Below are positions 6,926 to 13,438 of a DNA stretch of 13,438 bases, piece by piece. Both the position numbers and the translations under genes were made by a program. Origin of the DNA: CAIJXV01 sp964497135 (GTDB taxonomy: Bacteria; Verrucomicrobiota; Kiritimatiellia; CAIKKV01; CAIJXV01). The stretch lies in assembly GCA_964497135.1 (NCBI GenBank), contig CAZCDO010000105.1, positions 1-13,438 on the forward strand, given 5' to 3'. The notes beneath the pieces are model-generated. The model searched no databases, was not told the DNA's origin, and saw nothing but the letters and a program-made list of their open reading frames with translations. Every line of letters starts with the position of its first letter. The stretch's first letter is position 1.

Positions 6926-6982
6926 CGCGCCCAGCCGGGACAAAAGCAAGCGGGCGAATTGTTGGATCGATTCCGGACGCAT

Positions 6983-9220
6983 TTAATATTTCTCCAAAGC
7001 CGGATCGCCAATGATTTCGTAGCTCAATAATTCATAGGCCGTCTGATTGCCGGAGGGACCCCAGAGATGCAGGAGGCCGGCATTCATCGAATCCCCCAAT
7101 CGGGTGGTTTGATTGGTGAATTCACCCATGAAACCCTCGGCGATACTTTCAGCATAGTCTTGAACGGATAATACTGTGGGTGCCACACAAGCCACCGCTC
7201 CATGGGTTTCTTTTATGAAGACTTCGGCCAAACTTTTCTTGGAGAGATCGTCATAGGCACCGTTTTTACAGCTAAAAATAACCACAATCGGATACCGAGA
7301 ATTATTTAACAAAGGAATATCGTTCGTATTCCAAAAGTTTTTATCACTCCAGAGATCAGCGGCACCATGTCCAAAATAGGTCACCAGATGAACCCCAGAA
7401 TTAATACTCATTGTTATGTTTGAGCGCATGATAGTTGCACCACCCAACGTATCGTCATAATAGGCCGTCGAAGGAAAATAGCCGGCTTGGTCAAGCGGTG
7501 GCCAAATCAATGTTTCTGAAGCAATTTTGAAATATTTTGGCGGAGGATTGGTATCCGTCTTATCTGCGACCAACAGGACTTCCAACGGAGGAGTATTAGT
7601 CTCGAAAGACCGGGTTTTTGCGACAACCCGCGAAAATTCAGCGGTTGAAGCAACCGGAATCCGCCCGATGGACAGATCCACCAGCCAGTCGGTTCCATCG
7701 ACACAGGCATACCAGTTGTCCTGCGCGCACCAATTAAATGAGGACGGGCCGTAATGCACCGGCAGAGTCAAAGCCGGATTCAAGCCTAGCCCGTTGCGTG
7801 GATCGGGAGTTCCATCCCCCACCAAACAGACAAAACGCGGGGCCGGTTTGCGCCAATAATGATACGCATAGCCGATGAACTGCTTGATCGCCGCGGCATC
7901 GACAATCCCATAGGAGAATTCGTTGTACAGGTCCTCCAGGGGAATCGCCTTGACGGCCATGCCGTTGGTCTGTCGATGCTTCAACAAATCGTACGCCGGA
8001 CGTCGAAACTCGTAAGAGGTGATCAGCAGATACTCCGCCAGGTTATTGGTGGTCGCCAGGTCCCGGAAGAAATGACGCCGGAGACCGGACACAGCGCCGA
8101 TCCGGGCGGGGGCCACGACACAATACCGACGGGGAACTGTGGCAACGGCACGGAAATTCAGGACATAATTCCCAGACCCGCCGGTCACATTCCAGTTGGT
8201 GTAAATTAATGGGGTCGCGGGATCGGAGACATCCAACACCCACAGGCCGGAATTGGTCGACAGCCCGGCGACCTGGTAGATATTGGTCCCGGCCAGACCA
8301 TTGAAATGCAGAGTATCACTGCGCACCTTCAAAGACCTCAGATAATCGATTGAGTACTCCATCACAAAGGCGCTATCATTGGACACATTGATCTGTCGAA
8401 AAGTGAACGGATTGGCTCCGTTGGTGAGCTGCGAAGCGGAAAATTGACTGGACGTGGCAAAACGTTCCGCACCGAAATAGGCATAGGACAACGTCGGCGT
8501 TCCGTTCACGGAAACGCGGGTGGTATGCGAGGAGGACGTCAACCCATACATCAGGAGATTAAACGTCGCGTTTCCTATCGCAAGCCGGTCGTCGATGGTT
8601 ACAAGGGTTGGTGTATCGCTGGTATGCGAGACCAATGCCGCGAACCAATGATCTATCGTATCATCCCAGGGTCGATAAAAATCCCGCCAGAGCTGATCTG
8701 GCGCATAAGTCACACGCTCCCAATAGGACGTTACCCGGATACCCCCGGAATTCGTCGATCCATCAACCCCTGGCATCGCCAACCGCATCCCCCCTGACAC
8801 TCCCAGCCAATAGATATTGGTCGTCGAGTAATAGCCGGGGTGAGGCGCGCCGTAAAACAACAGCGAATCATTGGTCGTCCAGAGGCCGGAGTTCGACACC
8901 TGGACCGCCACCTCCTGGGTCCGACAAAACAACCGGATCTGATCGCCGATCAGTTGGTTGGAGACCATTCCAGCGGCAACCAGTTGCGGCTGGGTAATCC
9001 GGTAAACCCCGGCCGAGCCAACGGGGATCCGCAAGTCGGCCAGTGCCGCAAGGCCGGAACGACGCGGTGCAAAATCCGACCCAATCCCATTCATCGGAGG
9101 AACCACTTGGGATGAAAATTCGCCACCGGAGGGAACATATTGAGATCGACCCGCGGGAGGGGCGTAAACACCCCATCCCAGGCAAAACCCAAATAACCAC
9201 AATAAAATGCGCCGTTTCAT
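6983..9220 (-). CDS. C25 (gingipain-like) cysteine peptidase, secreted
   Basis: I chose the ATG at 9220 because it opens with a clear signal peptide (MKRRILLWLFGFCLGWGVYA); the open frame reaches 9472 but that extension runs through a repeat element. The mature protein is about 725 residues. An N-terminal beta domain (ADLRIPVGSAGVYRITQPQL, then DQIRLF and NDSLLFYG) is followed by VAGLSTNSGLWVLDVSDPA. The catalytic domain starts near residue 397 (EYLLITSYEF) and includes VCLVGDGTPDPRN, the catalytic His in TYFGHG (H618), the catalytic Cys in IFSCKNG (C651), and the terminal IIGDPALEKY. Both dyad residues are intact. It lacks its own propeptide (a propeptide-like protein is encoded just upstream) and shows no sorting tail. 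Its TAA directly precedes the ATG at 6982 of the next gene. Confidence 0.9.
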   Translation of the reverse strand: MKRRILLWLFGFCLGWGVYAPPAGRSQYVPSGGEFSSQVVPPMNGIGSDFAPRRSGLAALADLRIPVGSAGVYRITQPQLVAAGMVSNQLIGDQIRLFCRTQEVAVQVSNSGLWTTNDSLLFYGAPHPGYYSTTNIYWLGVSGGMRLAMPGVDGSTNSGGIRVTSYWERVTYAPDQLWRDFYRPWDDTIDHWFAALVSHTSDTPTLVTIDDRLAIGNATFNLLMYGLTSSSHTTRVSVNGTPTLSYAYFGAERFATSSQFSASQLTNGANPFTFRQINVSNDSAFVMEYSIDYLRSLKVRSDTLHFNGLAGTNIYQVAGLSTNSGLWVLDVSDPATPLIYTNWNVTGGSGNYVLNFRAVATVPRRYCVVAPARIGAVSGLRRHFFRDLATTNNLAEYLLITSYEFRRPAYDLLKHRQTNGMAVKAIPLEDLYNEFSYGIVDAAAIKQFIGYAYHYWRKPAPRFVCLVGDGTPDPRNGLGLNPALTLPVHYGPSSFNWCAQDNWYACVDGTDWLVDLSIGRIPVASTAEFSRVVAKTRSFETNTPPLEVLLVADKTDTNPPPKYFKIASETLIWPPLDQAGYFPSTAYYDDTLGGATIMRSNITMSINSGVHLVTYFGHGAADLWSDKNFWNTNDIPLLNNSRYPIVVIFSCKNGAYDDLSKKSLAEVFIKETHGAVACVAPTVLSVQDYAESIAEGFMGEFTNQTTRLGDSMNAGLLHLWGPSGNQTAYELLSYEIIGDPALEKY
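6992..6995 (-). promoter_or_regulatory. Shine-Dalgarno for the original nucleotidyltransferase start
   Basis: GGAG on the minus strand lies 9 nt before the ATG at 6982, inside the last codons of the peptidase gene. It supports 6982 as the ancestral start even though that frame now meets TGA after 19 codons. Confidence 0.5.
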
Positions 9221-9253
9221 CCGGGTAGTATACAAAAAAAAGATGTCCGCGTC

Positions 9254-9259
9254 ATTATA
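9254..9259 (-). promoter_or_regulatory. Candidate -10 box for the C25 peptidase gene
   Basis: A perfect TATAAT on the minus strand would place the transcript start near 9247, about 27 nt before the ATG at 9220. No good -35 box is visible 16-18 bp upstream, so the promoter call is tentative. It fits a transcript that starts after the upstream terminator-like hairpin. Confidence 0.4.
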
Positions 9260-9380
9260 TCTTCGGTAGTTCCACGTAAGGCGGGTGATGTGGAGCCGGG
9301 GTGCCCTCATACGTGTTAAGCTAAGACTATGAAAACGCCCCCGTTGGTCACGCTTACCTTGGCGGCGTCTTTGGTTTCCG

Positions 9381-9410
9381 CCCTCCCCCTCGCCGGAGGG
9401 AGGGGAAAAC
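9381..9410. repeat. GC-rich palindromic repeat, copy 2, inside the inverted-repeat element
   Basis: ccctccccctcgccggaggg followed by aggggaaaac matches the copy at 6720-6750. CCCTCC and GGAGGG can pair across an 8-nt loop. The flanks of the two copies differ, so the repeated unit is only about 30 bp. Confidence 0.75.
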
Positions 9411-9455
9411 CTGCATCGCTTAATTGCCGATGTTCTCTCGGCTATACGGCCCCTG

Positions 9456-9479
9456 AAAAAGGGCGACGGCAAGCCCTTT
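9456..9479 (-). terminator. Terminator-like hairpin downstream of the propeptide-like gene
   Basis: On the minus strand AAAGGGC (9479-9473), an 8-nt loop and GCCCTTT (9464-9458) form a 7-bp stem whose 3' side runs into TTTTT (9460-9456). It lies about 85 bp after the stop at 9564 and before the peptidase promoter candidate. The T-run is short and partly in the stem, so efficiency may be modest. Confidence 0.45.
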
Positions 9480-9563
9480 GGGTTGTTATTTGATCTTAGC
9501 TTAACAGCTATGAGGGCACCCCGAATCCAGTTTTAGTCGCAGAGGAATATTTCTATCGTTGGG

Positions 9564-10235
9564 CTAAGGAGCCGGCTCGAAAAACAGAAAGCCCTGGATT
9601 CGACGGTGAACGCGCAAAATCTGTCGGGTTGGATGGTACTGATTCGGATGGCAGACCAATCGTACCCACCGCTGGGTGGCCATTTGAGCCTCTTCCGTCC
9701 AGAGTTGGCGCAGGGGAATTAAGCGGTCACTGGCATACACGGACTCATTGGTGACCCGCGAATATTCGTCCCGGTATCGGGCGTCATCAAAGTGAACCCT
9801 TTTCATCACGGAAGCCGGCGCCACCGGGAAATTGGTGCGATCTTCAAATTCGGAATCCACCCACTCAACCCGAGCCACCTGTCCCATCCGTCCGGGGAAC
9901 CGAAACGCGACCGCCCCCAGTTGGGGATGGCCTGGAGTCTCAGGAATCGGATATCCGGAAAACGATAAGGCCCATCCAGCGGGCGTTCGCTCCTCGAGAA
10001 ACGGCGGCACACGGATTTCGAAATGACGGCCGCCGGCGGCGTTGGTCACCGGATCGAATCGAATGATGTGATTTCGCGGAAACCCATCGAGTCCGTCTGC
10101 CGATGCAACGGGATACCAGCCTGGAATAAGTCCCATGACAAGGGCTGAGGCAAGCCAATACCGGAGAATCGATGGGAGATCAGGAGGAGATATTGTCGGC
10201 GCGGGGGAACGTGCCTCCCACATTTCAGAGATCAT
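9564..10235 (-). CDS. Free-standing C25-propeptide-like secreted protein
   Basis: The ATG at 10235 has AGGA 9 nt upstream; an in-frame ATG at 10223 is an alternative, and the frame stays open upstream only through palindromic repeats. The product is 223 residues. A hydrophobic segment (YWLASALVMGLIPGWYPVASA) forms a signal peptide with a rather long n-region. The mature part contains HFEIRVPPFLEERTPAGW, QVARVEWVDSEFEDRTNFPVAP, LRQLWTEEAQM and then VRLVCHPNQYHPTRQILRVHRRI followed by GFLFF. The latter part resembles the gingipain propeptide (Propeptide_C25): V...P.qY.P.t..l.v..ri. No catalytic domain follows; it stops with TAG. The C25 peptidase gene lies about 340 bp downstream without a propeptide, so this may act as its separate chaperone or inhibitor (inference). 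Confidence 0.68.
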   Translation of the reverse strand: MISEMWEARSPAPTISPPDLPSILRYWLASALVMGLIPGWYPVASADGLDGFPRNHIIRFDPVTNAAGGRHFEIRVPPFLEERTPAGWALSFSGYPIPETPGHPQLGAVAFRFPGRMGQVARVEWVDSEFEDRTNFPVAPASVMKRVHFDDARYRDEYSRVTNESVYASDRLIPLRQLWTEEAQMATQRWVRLVCHPNQYHPTRQILRVHRRIQGFLFFEPAP

Positions 10236-10273
10236 ACGTCGGCATCCTGAATTCCGCTCCACATTTTTGGACT

Positions 10274-10344
10274 GCGGCAGTACACTGCCGCCTTTTTCGG
10301 GCGAAGAACACTTCGCCTTTCGCAAGGCGGGACAGAAGTCCCGC
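10274..10344. repeat. Array of three perfect palindromes at 26-27 bp spacing
   Basis: Three different 7-bp-stem, 4-nt-loop palindromes sit in line: GCGGCAG-TACA-CTGCCGC (10274-10291), GGCGAAG-AACA-CTTCGCC (10300-10317) and GCGGGAC-AGAA-GTCCCGC (10327-10344). The spacers are 8-9 nt and T-rich or purine-poor. A degenerate fourth (GCGG...CCGC, 10372-10386) may follow. They fill the gap between the giant repeat protein gene and the propeptide-like gene. Stems differ in sequence but share length, loop size and spacing, which suggests a structured nucleic-acid element rather than chance. Confidence 0.75.
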
Positions 10345-10431
10345 ACTCCAAAGGGTTTTCGCGGAAGGATTGCGGGCGAAGTCCGCCTTAAGCCTTTCCT
10401 CACCATCATGTGAATCGTCGCCTCGGGTTCC

Positions 10432-13400
10432 TTACTCGCCCGCCGTTGGCACCCATTCGATGACGGCCGTGGACCCGACCCCAATACATTGCGCAGGACC
10501 GGCCTCAGGATGACTGAAATACAAGCCGGACTCATTGGTCAACCGGACCCATTGGGCACCGAGCATCAGCCGCGGGTTTCGCGCCTCGGTAACATCCAAC
10601 AGCCAGGCCGAATCACCGGTGAAACCGCTCAGTAGATATCGAACCTTGTCCGGAGCCACCGCGACCCGAGCCACCTGGGCTACCCCCACCCTGACCGACC
10701 CCACGTCGCCCGCGGAACGCGACGGACGCGCATACAGCATTTCCATGCGCAAGCCCGGTTCGCCGCTCAAGTCGATCGTCAGGTTCGTCACCGTCAAACC
10801 TTCGACACTGAAGAGCACCCAATCATCATCGGCCATCGGCCGGCCTTCAGCCGTCGAAAAGACCGAAATCGGCTCGTCATTGACCCAGACTTGCAACCGG
10901 TCAGCATCCGTCGAAGTCACCGGAAGACCCAGCGCATCCAGGGTCGCACCCGTCACCTTGAAGAGTGTCCCCGTCAACGTCGCTCCCGGCAGGGTGATTT
11001 CGGTGCGCAGATCCGTCCGGCGCACGACCACAGGCCCGTGCCATTCAGTTTTTCCGGTGGTTTCGACATCCTCTAACCAGTAATACACCACCGCTTCCGA
11101 CGCGGGTTGTTCATCCCACCACTCATAGACCCGTCCGGCACCGGTGCCAGCCCCGGCAATCAACTCTAAGTTCAGTTTCTGCCGCTCGCCCGTCTCGCTG
11201 GCAGACCGATACACATTATAACCCAGGTTATTCAGTTCGATCGCCGTTTCCCACGACAATTTGACCTGATCGTTCTCGCGGGCTCCGCGGAACCACATCA
11301 GTTGAACGGCGGTGGGAGTCGATTTCACAAACCCGAAATCGGCGCTGATATTAAATCCTTTGGGCGTCAGCTCCACCGTGACGGTCGGAGGTGTAGTGGA
11401 AATATCCAATCCCGTTGGAATCGTTGACCGATCCACGACCACCAAGTAGGTGCCGTAGGTCAAATTAGAGAATAGATAGGTTCCGCGGCGCCCGCCAATC
11501 GTTGCCGTCCAGGTCTCGCCGATATAATTCGTCGTTCCATTGACGATTTGATAGAGGCGGACACGCACATTGTTCAAGCCTTTAGTCGCCAGATCCTCGT
11601 CAGGCAGGCCATTCAGATTGTCGTCCACCCAAACGGTGTCCCCGATCCATCCCAATTGCGACGAGAAGGTGGCCCGATTGGTTTGCGGCGGAACCGTCGG
11701 CTGGTCTGGGGCCGTCGTCGGGGCCACAATAACCGTATTGGTATGTAAGGTTCCCAAGGTATTGGCGATCATGGTAAAGCGGACCAACAGGGTCGTCGTC
11801 ACTCCCGGATTCAGGGGGCCGACATTCGCCCAGTTGATTTCCCCGTCATTCTGATTATCATCCGACGCCGGGGTCGCATTCGAGTAGGTCATAATGCCCG
11901 TCTCATACAGATCGCGCACAGGTACGGTTACCAACGGGATGTCACCCGTGTTCGCGATCCGGATGGCGAAGGTCATCGGCTCATTCACGACCACCGGCCG
12001 ATTGGTCGGATCGATCAGCGTCTTGGTCAGTGTAAACCCGACCTTGCTAACCCGATAGGGCGCCGTACTCGTCTGAACCGTGACCGACGGATAGTTGACT
12101 GGCGTCGTCGGAGCTGAGACCACTAAATTGGTCTGATTCGTCCCCGCCGAACTCCGAACGGCGATGAAATTGACCACCACGGAAGTGCTTGCGCCGGGCG
12201 CCAAGGGCCCCAGATTAGCCCAATTCAATACTCCGTCATTCGTGGCATCGACCGGAGTGGGCACCGCCGAAGTGAACGACAGGTAGGCCGTTTCATAGGT
12301 ATCTTCCAGCGGGACGGTCACCAGGTCAACATCGCCGGTGTTGCGCACGGTCACCGTAAAGACGACCGGTTCGCCCACCTGAGACGCGACCAGGCCCGGG
12401 AAGATTCTGGTTTTGACGAGTTCAAACGCGGGCAACACCTGGTCCACCACGGCATCGTCACTATCGGCAATCGGATCATTGTTTGGATCGTAACCCGTTA
12501 CGATGGCGATGTTGGTCAGGTCGCCATTGATCGCACTGATCACAGTGACCGTCACCGATTCGCCCGACACCAAGGTCCCCAGATTCGTGCTGAACGTGAG
12601 CAATCCATCGACCAAGGTCACATTCGTCAAGGCCACATCGCCCGGGTTGGATACTACAAACGAATACGTCAGGGCCGCTCCATTAGTCCCATGCACCGTC
12701 TGGAAGCCCGGCACGGAACCGTCGAGCGAAACCGTCTTATCCACCGCAATAAGCGGCGTAATCTGGTCCACGACCGCATCGTCGGTATCGCTCACCGGAT
12801 CATTGTTCGGGTCGTAACCCACCACACTGGCCGTGTTCGTCAGATCGCCGTTCACCAGCCGCGTCACCGATACCGTCACCGCCTGGCCCACCGCCAGGGT
12901 GTATAGATTGGAACTCATTATCGGAACGATGTCGGTGTCCACCAGCAGGACATTTGTTAATGTCACGTTGCCGGCATTCAATACGACAAATGAATAGGTC
13001 ACCGTCGCCCCGTTCGTAGCCTGTACCGACTGTTGTCCAGGCACCGATCCGTCGCGAGAAACGGTCTTCTCAAGAACAATCATTGGATTCTGGTCGGCCG
13101 TAACAGTCTCATCGTCATCGTCACGGGTCGGATCACCATTGGGATCATAACCGGTCGTCGTCGCAATGTTCGTAAAGCTGCCGCTATTGATGTCAGCCTG
13201 CGTGACCAGATACGTGGCCGTGAAAGTCGTCGTATCGGCCGCACCCACCGCCAGGGTCGCCAGCGGACCACCCATCACCGTCGTTCCCGGATCGGTCACG
13301 GTCACATTGGTCAGTGTAACGTTCCCCGCATTCGTTACCATGAACGTGTAATTGATCACGTCGCCCACGTTCGTGTACGTCGTGTTCACCGCCGTCTTCA

Positions 13401-13438
13401 CGATCATAATCGCCGGGTTCTGGTCCGCCGTCACGACC
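10432..13438 (-). CDS. Giant DUF11/SdrD-B repeat surface protein with C25 N-terminal module, 5' end outside window
   Basis: The frame is open to the right edge; the last 1000 or so residues are visible. Numbering from 13434: five DUF11-like beta-sandwich repeats (about 1-112, 113-222, 223-332, 333-465, 466-593), the first three linked by GYDP(N)NDP...D(D) and T/VDQ motifs; an SdrD-B/Cna-B-like domain (595-702, GWIGDTVWVDDNLNGLPDED); a fibronectin-like domain (705-805, VKLSWETAIELNNLGYNVYR); and a region (810-1000) that resembles the C25 peptidase N-terminal domain (LFKVTGATLDALGLP, DRLQVWVNDEPISVF, DDDWVLFSVEG, then YLLSGFTGDSAWLLDVTEARN). It ends EWVPTAGE just where a C25 catalytic domain would begin, and has no sorting signal. 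Extracellular adhesin or matrix role is inferred from architecture. Its TAA is followed by the palindrome array. Confidence 0.88.
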   Translation of the reverse strand, partial: VVTADQNPAIMIVKTAVNTTYTNVGDVINYTFMVTNAGNVTLTNVTVTDPGTTVMGGPLATLAVGAADTTTFTATYLVTQADINSGSFTNIATTTGYDPNGDPTRDDDDETVTADQNPMIVLEKTVSRDGSVPGQQSVQATNGATVTYSFVVLNAGNVTLTNVLLVDTDIVPIMSSNLYTLAVGQAVTVSVTRLVNGDLTNTASVVGYDPNNDPVSDTDDAVVDQITPLIAVDKTVSLDGSVPGFQTVHGTNGAALTYSFVVSNPGDVALTNVTLVDGLLTFSTNLGTLVSGESVTVTVISAINGDLTNIAIVTGYDPNNDPIADSDDAVVDQVLPAFELVKTRIFPGLVASQVGEPVVFTVTVRNTGDVDLVTVPLEDTYETAYLSFTSAVPTPVDATNDGVLNWANLGPLAPGASTSVVVNFIAVRSSAGTNQTNLVVSAPTTPVNYPSVTVQTSTAPYRVSKVGFTLTKTLIDPTNRPVVVNEPMTFAIRIANTGDIPLVTVPVRDLYETGIMTYSNATPASDDNQNDGEINWANVGPLNPGVTTTLLVRFTMIANTLGTLHTNTVIVAPTTAPDQPTVPPQTNRATFSSQLGWIGDTVWVDDNLNGLPDEDLATKGLNNVRVRLYQIVNGTTNYIGETWTATIGGRRGTYLFSNLTYGTYLVVVDRSTIPTGLDISTTPPTVTVELTPKGFNISADFGFVKSTPTAVQLMWFRGARENDQVKLSWETAIELNNLGYNVYRSASETGERQKLNLELIAGAGTGAGRVYEWWDEQPASEAVVYYWLEDVETTGKTEWHGPVVVRRTDLRTEITLPGATLTGTLFKVTGATLDALGLPVTSTDADRLQVWVNDEPISVFSTAEGRPMADDDWVLFSVEGLTVTNLTIDLSGEPGLRMEMLYARPSRSAGDVGSVRVGVAQVARVAVAPDKVRYLLSGFTGDSAWLLDVTEARNPRLMLGAQWVRLTNESGLYFSHPEAGPAQCIGVGSTAVIEWVPTAGE

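Larger units (their letters stand above)
9297..9523. mobile_element. 227-bp MITE-like element with 30-bp terminal inverted repeats
   Basis: The left arm 9297-9326 (cggggtgccctcata...gttaagctaaga) and the right arm 9494-9523 are reverse complements at 28 of 30 positions; the only differences are two adjacent bases. The 167 bp between holds a copy of the GC-rich repeat (9381-9410) and a terminator-like hairpin (9458-9479), with no transposase. No obvious target-site duplication flanks it. It fills most of the gap between the propeptide-like gene and the peptidase gene. An old non-autonomous element is the simplest reading. Confidence 0.65.

Noticed and set aside
9221..9472. N-terminal extension of the C25 peptidase frame to 9472
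   Set aside because: It runs through the inverted-repeat element and the GC-rich repeat, and would bury a clear signal peptide that starts at 9220.
10274..10344. CRISPR array
   Set aside because: The units are palindromes with different sequences and 8-9 nt spacers; there are no identical repeats and no cas genes.
10236..10535. Upstream extension of the propeptide-like frame to 10535
   Set aside because: It translates the palindrome array and the end of the giant protein gene antisense to no known domain; the signal peptide begins near 10235-10223.

Overview
The window looks like a chromosomal stretch from a Verrucomicrobiota-type (PVC superphylum) bacterium. This rests on the secreted proteins: a C-terminal 'WPAVP..YR...STNL..W' module, calcium-repeat/PPC domains, DUF11 and SdrD-B repeats and C25-type peptidase parts, together with high GC and several dispersed GC-rich palindromes. 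The phylum call is inference. The genetic code is the standard one, because several genes end in TGA.

Layout from the left: (1) the 5' part of a secreted formylglycine-generating-enzyme-like (SUMF1) protein on the minus strand, running off the left edge. (2) A minus-strand tRNA-Leu(CAA) with encoded CCA. (3) A short plus-strand unit with a good sigma70-like promoter, a 59-residue Cys-containing peptide that looks like a RiPP precursor, and an HPr-kinase-like P-loop protein starting 3 nt after it. (4) Converging on that unit, a tightly packed minus-strand operon. In transcription order it holds a C25 (gingipain-like) peptidase, an NTP_transf_5-type nucleotidyltransferase, a secreted PPC/calcium-repeat protein, a GT-C-like polytopic membrane protein, an S26-type signal peptidase with a Ser/His dyad, and a PilZ protein. 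(5) Upstream of it, a 343-bp intergenic region with a 227-bp element bounded by 30-bp inverted repeats. (6) A free-standing C25-propeptide-like secreted protein. (7) A 196-bp gap with an array of palindromes. (8) The C-terminal 1000 residues of a very large DUF11/SdrD-B surface protein that runs off the right edge.

Two themes link the genes. The first is a lasso/RiPP-like accessory set (YxxPxL-leader peptide, HPrK-like kinase, NTP_transf_5 nucleotidyltransferase, S26 peptidase) with no visible cyclase, radical SAM enzyme or PqqD domain. The peptide ends in Ser, the kind of residue phosphorylated by HPrK-like kinases of lasso clusters. The second is a C25 peptidase system split over three genes: propeptide, catalytic protein, and a repeat protein that carries the C25 N-terminal module but stops where the catalytic domain would begin. 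The nucleotidyltransferase reading frame carries an in-frame TGA 20 codons after its best start, so it is either damaged or starts late.
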